Positions 17,323 through 26,085 are shown, numbered from the stretch's first letter. The stretch is DNA of 64,000 nucleotides from an uncultured Anaerococcus sp. (GCA_943914475.1 CALUCE010000011.1:1-64000), one strand, 5' to 3'. Notes: generated by a model from the letters alone, not told the origin. Program-made: numbers and translations.

Positions 17323-18006
17323 CTATAAAATTTCCTTTACTTGGTCAAGACTTGATATTTCATAGTCTATGGCAAGGTCTAGGTGGTTTTTGTGGCCCTT
17401 GGGATTAAACCAAATTGTCTTAATCTCTGCATTTACCCCGCCTTGGATATCTGATGTAAGTGAATCCCCAATTATGACATAAGAATTTTTATCATAATCA
17501 TCTGTATAGGCAAAGACATGGTCAAAAAATTCTGTAGATGGTTTTTCTATACCTAACTCTTCTGATATAAAGACCTTCTCCAAGGACTCATCAAGGCCAG
17601 ATCTTTGAAGCTTTCCTTCTTGGGCTACCTTGGTTCCATTGGTTGCCCCAAATTGCCTGTACTTATTTCTAAGATAGGCCACAACTTCTTCTGCGTAGGG
17701 ATTAAATTCTGAAGATAAACCCAAGGCCCTTTGGTAGTAGGCATTAAAATCTTCTGTAATGGAATCATCTATGCCATATTTGTTGAAAAATTCTATAAAC
17801 CTTCCTTCAAGGACTTCCTTTTTGCTGATCTCGCCTCTTTCTAGGGCCTTCCAGTACTTATCGTTGATCTTTTTATAGTCAAGAAGTTGCTCATCAGAAC
17901 AAGTCACCAGACCAAAGTACTCAAAACAATGTCTGATAGAATTATCCTCAGCCAGGTCAAAATCTAAAAGTGTCCCATCTATATCCCACAATACATATTT
18001 AATCAA
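17323..18006 (-). CDS. HAD-superfamily hydrolase, YjjG-type 5'-nucleotidase
   Basis: A 227-residue HAD phosphatase. The nucleophile motif DIDGT (Asp8, Asp10), motif II TNGT, a conserved Lys in EKPST, and motif IV IGDSLTSDIQGG are all present, with a helical cap domain between motifs I and II. The GDSLTSDI...NPKGHKN ending matches the YjjG group, which dephosphorylates noncanonical pyrimidine nucleotides. The start codon is TTG, six bases after AGGAG; no better ATG exists. It follows the DUF554 gene by 12 bp and is probably co-transcribed with it. Confidence 0.85.
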   Translation of the reverse strand: MIKYVLWDIDGTLLDFDLAEDNSIRHCFEYFGLVTCSDEQLLDYKKINDKYWKALERGEISKKEVLEGRFIEFFNKYGIDDSITEDFNAYYQRALGLSSEFNPYAEEVVAYLRNKYRQFGATNGTKVAQEGKLQRSGLDESLEKVFISEELGIEKPSTEFFDHVFAYTDDYDKNSYVIIGDSLTSDIQGGVNAEIKTIWFNPKGHKNHLDLAIDYEISSLDQVKEIL

Positions 18007-18018
18007 AATCTTCTCCTT

Positions 18019-18741
18019 TTATTTCATAAAACCAAATCCTCCCATAATAGCTGCCACAAGTAGGGCTGGAAGGACATTTGCCACCCTTATTTCCGTACCA
18101 AAGGTAATGTTGATACCTATAGTTGAGATAAGGACATTACCTACCATAGAAAGGTTGTAGATTGCAGCTTCAGGTATTATAGGACCTATAAAATGTGAAA
18201 TTAAGGTTATAGATCCTTGAAAAATAACAACCGGTATAACTGAAAATACTGGACCCTTACCCTGGGTTGAAGTCATTATGGCTATCAAGATCAAATCCGA
18301 TACTCCCTTGGCTAGGAGGATGGAATGGTTACCAGTAATCCCATCTTCTATGGCTCCAACTATGGCCATAGCTCCTATACAGACTGTACATGTAGCTGCC
18401 ACAAAGGATGATACAAATGCAGAATCATCTCCAGATCCTGTTTTTTCCTTAAGCCACATACCGAAGTTATAAATCTTCCTATCAAAATCTATGATCTCTC
18501 CAATTACTGCTCCCACAGCCAGGCTTACCAGGATGACTATCTCCCCTCTTGTCTTAAGTCCCTCATCTGTTATCAAAAGGACTTTTGACAAGCATCCTGA
18601 TACTCCCATCATGATTATACCAATACCTGTTATCTTTAGGACAGTTTCTTCTATCCTTGGGTTGATAAACTTGCCCGCAAACCTTCCTATAAGTCCTCCT
18701 GCCAAAAGGAGGAATACATTATATACTGTACCCAATTTCAA
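18019..18741 (-). CDS. DUF554 family membrane protein
   Basis: A 240-residue, glycine-rich polytopic protein with about seven hydrophobic segments, starting KLGTVYNVFLLLAGGLIGRF and carrying the family's CIGAMAIVGAIEDG motif. DUF554 (YdfK-like) proteins are putative transporters of unknown substrate. The start is TTG at 18741 or the next TTG two codons on, both after AGGGAG. It is the first gene of a pair with the HAD phosphatase. The 296 bp upstream (18742-19037) holds the decarboxylase terminator and AT-rich sequence with no clear promoter. Confidence 0.85.
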   Translation of the reverse strand: MKLGTVYNVFLLLAGGLIGRFAGKFINPRIEETVLKITGIGIIMMGVSGCLSKVLLITDEGLKTRGEIVILVSLAVGAVIGEIIDFDRKIYNFGMWLKEKTGSGDDSAFVSSFVAATCTVCIGAMAIVGAIEDGITGNHSILLAKGVSDLILIAIMTSTQGKGPVFSVIPVVIFQGSITLISHFIGPIIPEAAIYNLSMVGNVLISTIGINITFGTEIRVANVLPALLVAAIMGGFGFMK

Positions 18742-18971
18742 AATCTCCCTTTATGTAATAAAAATGTATATATTCATAAGTTAAGATTAACATATTCTTA
18801 TATATTTTGGAAGATATATAAATAAATATTTAAATACAGGCTTTTTCTCTTTCCATCCTATTAAAACTTTATTGAGATAGTCTAATATTTATTCAATATT
18901 TGCTTAAAATAGCTTGTGTTTTTTTAAAATTTAAGATAAATATACAGTCAAGAGATAAAATTTTAGATAGC

Positions 18972-19000
18972 AAAAAAGCAGCCCCTATAACTGCTTTTTT
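18972..19000. terminator. Terminator of the decarboxylase gene
   Basis: AAAAAAGCAG (18972-18981), loop CCCCTATAA, CTGCTTTTTT (18991-19000). The symmetrical A/T flanks make it usable on both strands. Confidence 0.85.
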
Positions 19001-19037
19001 TGCTGCATTGATATATAATTCATTAAAGAAGTAAGTT

Positions 19038-20255
19038 CTACTTTAATAATTTGTTATCCTCGGTCAAAAGAAACTCAACAGGTTTCTCCAAGGAAGCAAA
19101 TTGCATGGGTGTAAGAACAGCTGCATAGGCCCCTGCATTATTTATCACCAAGAGATCTCCAGGCTCTAGCCTTTCTATCTCTATGTCCTCTGCTATAAGG
19201 TCTGTGGCTGTGCACAGGTTTCCTACTAGGTTCACCCTTTCCTTTTCCTTAGTTTTAGTTATTACCTTGTATTGGAAAGATCCCATACCGGTAAACAAGG
19301 GCTCCCAAGCCTTGGCATCTTTCGCTTGAGTATAGTTTCCTACAAATCTCTCAATAGCTGGCCTTATAAAACCATTTAAGGTATTCTTTAAAATAACAAA
19401 AGTCTTTCCGTCTGAAACCTTTTTGTCTATGACCTTGGTCACGTAGACTCCTGCCTTTCCTACCAAAAACCTTCCAGTTTCTATAATAACCTTGGTGTTT
19501 TTGTAAGAGTCCTTAAACTCTTTGATTAATTTGTTGGATTCCTTTGACAAGTAGTCTAGGTCTATAGGTTTATCCTCTCTAGCATAGTCTATACCTATAC
19601 CAGATCCCATATTTACATACAAAAGATCTGTGCCTAGCTCTTTACTTATCTCTTGGCCAAGCCTTAAAACATTCCTATAATAGTTTATAAGCCTGTCTGG
19701 GTTAAGCTCTTGGGAATGAAGGTGGACGTGGATGCCCCTTATCCTAATATTTTCGTATTCATTGTTGTGTAAAAATTCTATAAGTTGGTCTTGATCTACT
19801 CCAAACTTAGATGGAGACTTAGATTCTGTAAAGAATGAAAAATTAGGATTTATTCTTACTCCCACTTCTTCATTTATACCCATTTCTTTGCAAATTTCAT
19901 CAATCTTTTTAAGTTCTCCCAGGGAATCTGCAATTATTGTTGCATCTTTTATAGATCTTTCTATATCTTTTTTGGATTTTCCCGGGGCAGAATAGTATAT
20001 TTGGTCCTTTTTTAGGCCCAAGTAGGAAGCAAGTCTAACTTCTCCAGCGCTGGCTGCATCTGCACCCAGACCCCTTTTAAATATAGACTTGGTCACAAAG
20101 AGGTTGGAGTTACACTTCATAGAGTAGATAAATTCTACTTCTGGGAAAAACTTTTTTAAGTCATCTATACGTTTATTAATTTCCTTTTGGCTATAAAGAT
20201 AAAAGCTATCATCAACCTGGGCCTGCTTTATTATTAATTGAGGGTCAAACAACAT
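19038..20255 (-). CDS. PLP-dependent fold III decarboxylase (diaminopimelate/ornithine decarboxylase family)
   Basis: A 405-residue alanine-racemase-fold decarboxylase. The ATG at 20255 is five bases after AAGGAG; an in-frame GTG two codons earlier overlaps that SD. Lys47 (YSMKCN) is the PLP lysine, HVHLHSQ (about 176-182) and GSGIG (218-222) hold the cofactor, and Cys348/Asp352 (NLCTATD) form the partner active site. The usual EPGR phosphate motif reads ETGR here (259-262). Overall it is closest in layout to LysA, yet it ends a probable operon with megL, an NhaC carrier and a sigma-54 activator, and no lysine genes are near. A catabolic amino-acid decarboxylase is therefore equally possible; the substrate is open. 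Confidence 0.8.
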   Translation of the reverse strand: MLFDPQLIIKQAQVDDSFYLYSQKEINKRIDDLKKFFPEVEFIYSMKCNSNLFVTKSIFKRGLGADAASAGEVRLASYLGLKKDQIYYSAPGKSKKDIERSIKDATIIADSLGELKKIDEICKEMGINEEVGVRINPNFSFFTESKSPSKFGVDQDQLIEFLHNNEYENIRIRGIHVHLHSQELNPDRLINYYRNVLRLGQEISKELGTDLLYVNMGSGIGIDYAREDKPIDLDYLSKESNKLIKEFKDSYKNTKVIIETGRFLVGKAGVYVTKVIDKKVSDGKTFVILKNTLNGFIRPAIERFVGNYTQAKDAKAWEPLFTGMGSFQYKVITKTKEKERVNLVGNLCTATDLIAEDIEIERLEPGDLLVINNAGAYAAVLTPMQFASLEKPVEFLLTEDNKLLK

Positions 20256-20263
20256 AGCCACTC

Positions 20264-20309
20264 CTTATACACTGAAGGACTGGAGAAGAGAGCCTTCTTG
20301 CCAGTCCTT
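20264..20309 (-). other. Intercistronic stem-loop between megL and the decarboxylase
   Basis: AAGGACTGG pairs with CCAGTCCTT, with an inner AGAAG/CTTCT pair. No T-run follows in the minus direction and the decarboxylase SD begins a few bases later, so it looks like an mRNA processing or attenuation element, not a full terminator. Confidence 0.5.
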
Positions 20310-20337
20310 AATCTTTCTTTCTATAAATTTATAGGTC

Positions 20338-21531
20338 TTATACTAGTAAATCTAAGGCTTGTTTTAAGTCTTCTATAATATCATCAACATCTTCTAGACC
20401 TACAGATAGTCTTACAAGTCCTTGAGGGATTCCTGCTTCTTCTAATTCTTCTGGTGTGTAGGTTGAGTGAGTCATGGTTGCTGGGTGTTGGATTAGGGTT
20501 TCTGTATCACCTAGGGATACTGCTAGTGAGCAAAGTTTAACATTGTTCATTAGTTTTCTACCTGCTTCTATATCCTTAACTTCAAATGACATCATAGCAC
20601 CTGGTTTTTTCATTTGTTTTTGTGCTAGTTCATATTGTGGGAATGATTTAAGTCCTGGGTAGTAGATTTTTTCTACTGCTGGATGACCTTCTAAGAATTC
20701 AGCAACTTTTTGTGCATTATCGCAGTGTCTATCCATTCTTAGTCCAAGAGTTTTCATTCCTCTTGCCATCAAGAAGGCAGAGTGAGCATCCATAACAGCA
20801 CCTGTCATGTCCTTTACTCCTACTAGTCTTACTTGAGCCATATCTTCAGCCTTACCACAAACTATACCAGCTATTAGGTCTCCGTGACCGTTTAGATATT
20901 TGGTTGCTGAGTGAACAACTATATCTGCTCCAAGGCTTAGTGGATTTTGTAGGTATGGAGATGCAAAGGTGTTATCTACTATTACCCTACATCCTGGTAT
21001 TTCGTGAGCTATTTTTGCAATTTCTTCTATATCTGCAAGTAGCATGGTTGGGTTTACTGGTGTTTCTAGGTAAACTATCTTTGTATTTTCTTTGATAGCA
21101 TTCTTTACGTTTTCTGGATCAGATGTATCTACAAAGTCTATATCAACACCCATCCTTGAAACCCCGTGGTTAAGGTAGGCAAAGGTACATCCATAAAGAG
21201 TTTGTCCTGCTACTATATGGTCACCCTTTGATACAAATGGCCAGATTGAAGATGTGATAGCACCCATACCTGATGCTGTTGCTACCGCTGCTTCTGCTCC
21301 TTCTAGAAGGGCTAATTTTTTCTCAAGCATATCTACTGTTGGGTTACCTAGTCTTGAATAGATAAATCCATCTTCTTCTAAAGCGAATCTTCTTCCACCT
21401 TGTTCTGCATTGTCAAAGATGAAGGTTGATGTTTGGTATACTGGAACTCCTAGAGAACCAAATTGATCTTTAAATACTCCACCGTGGATTGCTCTTGTGT
21501 TGAAACCTTTGTCTTTTAAATTATCTAACAT
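20338..21531 (-). CDS. megL: Methionine gamma-lyase
   Basis: A 397-residue Cys/Met metabolism PLP enzyme. The PLP lysine is Lys211 (HSATKYLNGHGD), with YSRLGNPT (58-65) and SGMG (87-90) cofactor motifs. The residue that separates methionine gamma-lyase from cystathionine lyases, a cysteine in the YGCTF motif, is present (Tyr113, Cys115). It cleaves L-methionine to methanethiol, 2-oxobutyrate and ammonia. It lies 57 bp downstream of the NhaC carrier gene, with AAAGGAG before the ATG, and should be in the operon headed by the sigma-54 activator. The carrier may import methionine or export a product (inference). Confidence 0.94.
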   Translation of the reverse strand: MLDNLKDKGFNTRAIHGGVFKDQFGSLGVPVYQTSTFIFDNAEQGGRRFALEEDGFIYSRLGNPTVDMLEKKLALLEGAEAAVATASGMGAITSSIWPFVSKGDHIVAGQTLYGCTFAYLNHGVSRMGVDIDFVDTSDPENVKNAIKENTKIVYLETPVNPTMLLADIEEIAKIAHEIPGCRVIVDNTFASPYLQNPLSLGADIVVHSATKYLNGHGDLIAGIVCGKAEDMAQVRLVGVKDMTGAVMDAHSAFLMARGMKTLGLRMDRHCDNAQKVAEFLEGHPAVEKIYYPGLKSFPQYELAQKQMKKPGAMMSFEVKDIEAGRKLMNNVKLCSLAVSLGDTETLIQHPATMTHSTYTPEELEEAGIPQGLVRLSVGLEDVDDIIEDLKQALDLLV

Positions 21532-21588
21532 TTTTCTCTCCTTTATGTTTTTCTTATAATTCTTTACTTACTTTTTTAATTTCTTTTC

Positions 21589-22974
21589 TTAAACTTCTAA
21601 GTTTGGATCTGTGTGTTCATCCTTTGGTTGCCATCTTTCAAAATCCCATGGGTGTTTTTTGATATATCCATCAGCATATGGAACATAGATTGATAGGATT
21701 ACAAAGAAGGCTAGGGCAAATTGGTACCATAAGAATGGCATAACTTGGAATGGTGTAAGAGCACCTTCTGTAAATTGAACAGCCATTAGTAGTTGAGCTC
21801 CATAAGGGATAAATCCTTGGAAGATAGCTCCAAATGAGTCAAGTAGGGAGGCAGATCTTCTTGGGTCAACTTCAAATTCTTCACAAATATTTCTTGCTAT
21901 AGGTCCATCGATGATTATAGCTACTGTGTTGTTAGCAACAGCCGCATCTGTTAGGGCTGTCATAGCTGCTATACCAAGTTCTGCAGATTTTCTTCCCTTG
22001 ATAGATCCTCTGATTTTTTCAGTAATCCAGTCAAGACCTCCACCATGCCTTACAAGGGCTGCAAGTCCTCCTGTCAAGAGTGAAAGTAGGAAAATCTCAA
22101 ACATGCCTACAAATCCATCAAATATGTGATTTGAAAGTTCTAACAAACCAAATGATCCATAGTATAGGCCAATGGCTCCAGATATTACAGTTCCTGATAC
22201 CAAAACTAGAAATACGTTCATACCTGCAAGAGCAGTTACTAGAACGAATATGTAAGGAATAACCTTGATTATTTCGTAAGGACGATCTTTTACTTCTGGC
22301 GCTACGTCTGGTCTACCAAAGATAAGAAGCAATACTATTGTTACTATCATGGCTGGTAGGGCCATAGATATGTTGCATCTAAACTTATCCTTCATGTGGA
22401 CACCTTGGGTCCTGGTTGCTGCTATTGTTGTATCTGAAATAACTGATAGGTTATCACCAAACATAGCTCCACCAATCAAGGCTCCCAGCATAAGTGGCAT
22501 AGAAATACTAGTTTCGTTTGCAAAACCAATTCCTATTGGTGCAAGAGCAACTATGGTACCTACTGAAGTACCTGTAGCTATAGATATGAAGGATGCTATA
22601 ACAAACATACCTACAGTTATTAGTTGTGGTGGGATAATGGTAAGACCAAGGTTAACTGTTGCATCAACCCCTCCCATCTCACTTGATACAGTAGAGAAGG
22701 CTCCAGCCAAAAGATAGATGATACACATGATTATGATATTTTCTTCTCCACATCCTCTTATGAAGATATCAAATTTCTCATCAATACTACCCTTAACAAG
22801 GAAGAAGGCTGTTATTATACCAATAATTACAGCTATTGGTGCCTTGAAAGCATAAAAGCCCATGGCCTCTCCACCTGTGGTAAGCTTAATACCTACCCCT
22901 AGGTAAACCCCTATAAATACCAAAAACGGTACTAGGGCTGAAAACTTACCTTTTTTATTTTCCATATTTTTCAT
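21589..22974 (-). CDS. NhaC-family Na+/H+ antiporter-like carrier
   Basis: A 461-residue polytopic carrier of the NhaC/ion transporter superfamily. Visible hallmarks are GTSVGTIVALAPIG, FGDNLSVISDTTIAA (the Asp-Asn / SDTT motif shared by NhaC and MleN) and the second-repeat TDAAVANNTVAI. The ATG follows AGAGG and lies 3 bp past the activator's stop, so translation is coupled. NhaC relatives exchange Na+ for H+ and sometimes an amino or organic acid (malate/lactate in MleN). Between a sigma-54 activator and megL, the likely cargo is methionine or a product of its breakdown (inference). Confidence 0.87.
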   Translation of the reverse strand: MKNMENKKGKFSALVPFLVFIGVYLGVGIKLTTGGEAMGFYAFKAPIAVIIGIITAFFLVKGSIDEKFDIFIRGCGEENIIIMCIIYLLAGAFSTVSSEMGGVDATVNLGLTIIPPQLITVGMFVIASFISIATGTSVGTIVALAPIGIGFANETSISMPLMLGALIGGAMFGDNLSVISDTTIAATRTQGVHMKDKFRCNISMALPAMIVTIVLLLIFGRPDVAPEVKDRPYEIIKVIPYIFVLVTALAGMNVFLVLVSGTVISGAIGLYYGSFGLLELSNHIFDGFVGMFEIFLLSLLTGGLAALVRHGGGLDWITEKIRGSIKGRKSAELGIAAMTALTDAAVANNTVAIIIDGPIARNICEEFEVDPRRSASLLDSFGAIFQGFIPYGAQLLMAVQFTEGALTPFQVMPFLWYQFALAFFVILSIYVPYADGYIKKHPWDFERWQPKDEHTDPNLEV

Positions 22975-22977
22975 ATA

Positions 22978-24489
22978 TTACCTCTTTTTTTCTATAGAAT
23001 ATTTTTTCATTCTATTAATCAATAATGTGTGAGTCGTTTCTAACTTTCTTGCTGCATCCCTTATGGATACAGACTCATCTAATGCTTTTATAATGTAATT
23101 TTTTTCAAAAGTTTCTACGGCATCTTTCAATGAACTTGTATCCGATATAAGAAGTTCATCTGCATCGTGATCAAATAAGATATGTTCGGGTAAGATTATA
23201 GAATCTTTTGCAAGAACAACTGCTCTTTCTAAAACATTTTGCAATTCCCTTATATTTCCTGGCCATGAATAAGATTCCAGGAGGTCTTCTGCCTCTTTTG
23301 AGAGGCTTACCTTCTTCTTTCTGTACCTAACTTGCATCCTGGATAAAAAATAGTCGGTAAGGATTTTCAAATCTCCCCTCCTATCTCTTAAAGGAGGAAT
23401 TTCTACAGTAAATGTATTTAGCCTATAAAATAAATCCAGCCTAAACTTTCCATCATCTATAAGCTTTTTTAAGTCTCTGTTGGTTGCGGAAATTATCCTT
23501 ACATCAAGACTAACTTCCTTATTGGAACCCAGCCTTCTTATCCTTCTTTCCTGAATAGCCCTTAATATTTTAGCTTGGAGATGGTAGTTTAACTCACCTA
23601 TCTCATCCAAAAATACAGTGCCACCAGAGCATGCTTCAAAGATTCCTATCCTTCCTTCATCTGCCCCACCTGTAAAGGTGCCTGGTTCATAACCAAAAAG
23701 TTCAGATTCCAAAAGTTCTTCAGGAATGGCTGCACAGTTTATTCCCATAAACTTATATTGGGGTCTAGAATAGGAATGTATGGACCTGGCAAACATCTCT
23801 TTGCCCGTTCCACTTTCACCTAAAAGTAGGATATTGGTATCTGAATCTGAAAATAATTTGGATATTTCTATAGTATCCAAAAGCTTTGGAGACTGGCCAA
23901 TAATATCGTCAAAGGTAATATAGTTGGCTGTAGAAGAGGTAGCCATATCTACTTCCTTAACTGTCGCAAAATACCCACAAAAAATACTTTCTTCAGAATA
24001 TATCCTGTCCACATCCATAATATAGGCTGTATTATTATGGATAAACATCATATTTTTTATCCTTTGCTGATCTCTAAGGAAAAAATCCTCAAGATCCTTA
24101 CCCCCTATATGGGAATATATGTAATCTCCTTCTTCCATGGGAGAAAAATAAGTCTTTGCCTTTTTGTTTATGTATTCAATTGTTCCCGTCCTGCCTAGCA
24201 TTATCACCCCCTCGCTGATGAAATTTAGTACTGATTCTATCTCTACGTCTTTTTTCTCAAAGCTCATCACGTCAATCTCTTCAACATGGTGAAAACCTTT
24301 GATCTTCTCCCATTCCTTATAGACCTCATTGGTTAATTCCTTGGTCATATGGGGAAGTTTAAGGTAGATCTCATTAGAATAGACTTCCATAGATATAATT
24401 GGAATGTCATGATCTTTTAAAATCTTGAGTACCTCGAAAGTTATATGGCGCCTGTCCAAAGTAAAGATTATCTTTATTCTTTTTATCAT
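22978..24489 (-). CDS. Sigma-54-dependent activator with ACT-like, PAS, AAA+ and TyrR-type HTH domains
   Basis: A 503-residue enhancer-binding protein. Order: ACT-like domain (about 1-78, opening KRIKIIFTLDRRH), PAS domain (about 82-180), AAA+ domain (about 192-420) and C-terminal HTH (about 465-500, DAARKLETTHTLLINRM). Walker A is GESGTGKE (224-231) and Walker B VFLDEIGE (292-299). The sigma-54 contact loop reads GTFTGG (270-275) instead of GAFTGA. The ACT/PAS/AAA+/HTH plan is that of TyrR/PhhR-like amino-acid sensors. It is the first gene of a likely operon with the NhaC carrier, megL and a decarboxylase, opposite rpoN. A -24/-12 promoter and tandem palindromes lie upstream, so it probably activates its own operon. 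Confidence 0.92.
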   Translation of the reverse strand: MIKRIKIIFTLDRRHITFEVLKILKDHDIPIISMEVYSNEIYLKLPHMTKELTNEVYKEWEKIKGFHHVEEIDVMSFEKKDVEIESVLNFISEGVIMLGRTGTIEYINKKAKTYFSPMEEGDYIYSHIGGKDLEDFFLRDQQRIKNMMFIHNNTAYIMDVDRIYSEESIFCGYFATVKEVDMATSSTANYITFDDIIGQSPKLLDTIEISKLFSDSDTNILLLGESGTGKEMFARSIHSYSRPQYKFMGINCAAIPEELLESELFGYEPGTFTGGADEGRIGIFEACSGGTVFLDEIGELNYHLQAKILRAIQERRIRRLGSNKEVSLDVRIISATNRDLKKLIDDGKFRLDLFYRLNTFTVEIPPLRDRRGDLKILTDYFLSRMQVRYRKKKVSLSKEAEDLLESYSWPGNIRELQNVLERAVVLAKDSIILPEHILFDHDADELLISDTSSLKDAVETFEKNYIIKALDESVSIRDAARKLETTHTLLINRMKKYSIEKKR

Positions 24490-24515
24490 TCTCCTTCTAC
24501 CTCACTATATATATT

Positions 24516-24531
24516 AGCAATATTTGTTCCA
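24516..24531 (-). promoter_or_regulatory. Sigma-54 (-24/-12) promoter of the activator operon
   Basis: On the minus strand the sequence reads TGGAACAAATATTGCT: GG and GC are separated by exactly 10 bp, as in TGGCACG-N4-TTGCW, with 9 of the 11 defined positions kept plus T at the W. The GC lies about 28 bp upstream of the activator's ATG. Confidence 0.75.
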
Positions 24532-24552
24532 AGTTTTCTTTTAGGTTATAAT
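24524..24552 (+). promoter_or_regulatory. Sigma-A-type promoter facing rpoN
   Basis: TTGTTC (24524-24529) - 17 bp - TATAAT (24547-24552). Its -35 overlaps the -24 element on the other strand, so the two promoters may exclude each other. The rpoN leader would be about 180 nt. Confidence 0.55.
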
Positions 24553-24641
24553 AAAAGATGTAGAAAAACAATTTCCCAAGGCTTGCAAGGGTTTTTTTAT
24601 TTTTCAAATCTTTTTTATCTAATAAAATTATAACAGATAAG

Positions 24642-24680
24642 TGGTTTATGGACAAACCAGATGGAATAATATCATTCCAT
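24642..24680. promoter_or_regulatory. Tandem palindromes, candidate activator-binding sites (UAS)
   Basis: Site 1 is TGGTTT-N6-AAACCA (24642-24659); site 2 is TGGAAT-N6-ATTCCA (24662-24679), extended by one more pair. Both are perfect, share TGG-N12-CCA, and have centres exactly 20 bp apart. The 6-N6-6 geometry is that of a TyrR box. They lie about 120-140 bp upstream of the -24 element, a usual distance for enhancer sites. Confidence 0.65.
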
Positions 24681-24738
24681 TTCTAGGTACTTTTAAAAGC
24701 CTAAGATTTCAAGCTTAAGAAAATTTAGAGAAGGTCAC

Positions 24739-26046
24739 ATGATAAATTTAGACATATTATTAAAACAAAATATAAATATATCCAACCAGCTAATCCAGTC
24801 CCTAAACATCCTTACCATGTCAAAAATTGACCTAGAAAAATTTTTACAAAGGGAAAAAGAAGAAAACGTTATGGTAGAATTAGAAGAAAAGTTTAAAAAT
24901 GAAAGATTTGTTTCCGACTTAAAAGATAGGGAAAAAAAGACCATAGCTGATAAGACTTTTGACTTTGATAGGATAAATCCGGAGAAAACTTCCATAGAAG
25001 ATAGGCTAATATTTCAGCTTATAGAAAATTCCCTAAGTCCAGATGAGGAGAAAATCATAAGATATATGATCTATTCCCTAGACTCCAAGGGTTATCTTGA
25101 TATAAAACTAGATGACTTGGCCCATAAGTTAAAACTTCCCTTAGACTTGGTTCAATCTTCTCAAAAGATTCTAACAAGTTTTGAGCCAAAGGGCATAGGA
25201 GCCTTAAATTTAAAGGATTGCCTCCTGGCACAAATTCAAACCAGAGATAAAAAACTAAAATTCCTTATAGAAAATCACCTAGAGGATCTCTATCAAAATT
25301 CCTACGATACTATAATGGATGAGATGGACCTGAACCAGGAAGAACTGTTGGACCTTATAGGAAAGCTAAAAGACTTAAATCCCCATCCCAAAAGCTTTTT
25401 TGACCAAGAAGCTTACGAAAATCTAGCCATACCAGAAATATTCCTAGACTTTGAAAAAGATAACATAAAAGTAAGAGTCCAAAAAGACAATCCCATATCA
25501 ATCAACCAATATTACCTGGAACTTTTAGAAAGTAAGATAGACAAGGATACCAAGGACTATCTTAGAAATAAGCTAGCAAGGACTCTTTTAATCAAAGATT
25601 CCATAGACAAGAGAAACCAAACCATAGAAGAGCTGACAAAATTTTTAGTGGACTACCAAAAAGATTATTTCCTAAAAGACCTTCCCTTAAAACCCCTAAG
25701 CCAGGAAGACTTGGCCAGAAACTTTAAACTCTCATCTTCCACAGTCTCAAGAGCCATAAGGGATAAGTACCTGGAAAGTCCAAAGGGAGTTATGGCACTT
25801 AAGGAGCTTTTTTCAAACTCTACTGGGCCAAACACAGTATCCAAGGACTATATCCAAAAAATGATAAAGCTTTTTATAAAAGAAGAAGATAAAAAAAGGC
25901 CTCTTTCAGATGAAGCTATAAGGAAAAAACTCTTGGCCATGGATATTAGCCTTGGAAGGAGAACTGTCCAAAAATACAGGGATCTTCTAAATATACCCTC
26001 CTCCTATAAGAGGAAGAAAATTTATGCTTTCAAAAATATTAAGTGA
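24739..26046 (+). CDS. rpoN: RNA polymerase sigma-54 factor
   Basis: A 435-residue RpoN, slightly short for the family. An N-terminal activator-interacting region (about 1-50, with NQLIQSLNILTMSKIDLEKFL) is followed by the acidic region II and the core-binding domain (SLDSKGYLD near residue 115). The DNA-binding domain has the HTH LSQEDLARNFKLSSSTVSRAI for -12 recognition. The RpoN box GRRTVQKYR lies near 406-414, close to the C-terminus. It directs core polymerase to -24/-12 promoters in need of an ATP-driven activator. The activator gene is divergently encoded 250 bp away, which suggests a local dedicated system. Confidence 0.96.
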   Translation: MINLDILLKQNINISNQLIQSLNILTMSKIDLEKFLQREKEENVMVELEEKFKNERFVSDLKDREKKTIADKTFDFDRINPEKTSIEDRLIFQLIENSLSPDEEKIIRYMIYSLDSKGYLDIKLDDLAHKLKLPLDLVQSSQKILTSFEPKGIGALNLKDCLLAQIQTRDKKLKFLIENHLEDLYQNSYDTIMDEMDLNQEELLDLIGKLKDLNPHPKSFFDQEAYENLAIPEIFLDFEKDNIKVRVQKDNPISINQYYLELLESKIDKDTKDYLRNKLARTLLIKDSIDKRNQTIEELTKFLVDYQKDYFLKDLPLKPLSQEDLARNFKLSSSTVSRAIRDKYLESPKGVMALKELFSNSTGPNTVSKDYIQKMIKLFIKEEDKKRPLSDEAIRKKLLAMDISLGRRTVQKYRDLLNIPSSYKRKKIYAFKNIK

Positions 26047-26085
26047 GTATTATAATATATATGTTCAATATAGGGAGGATGTTAA

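Noticed and set aside
20264..20309. Terminator separating megL from the decarboxylase
   Set aside because: The hairpin lacks a T-run in the direction of transcription, so read-through is expected.
24575..24591. CTTGCAAG palindrome followed by T7 as a terminator
   Set aside because: The possible stems are too short or have impossible loops; no gene ends there.
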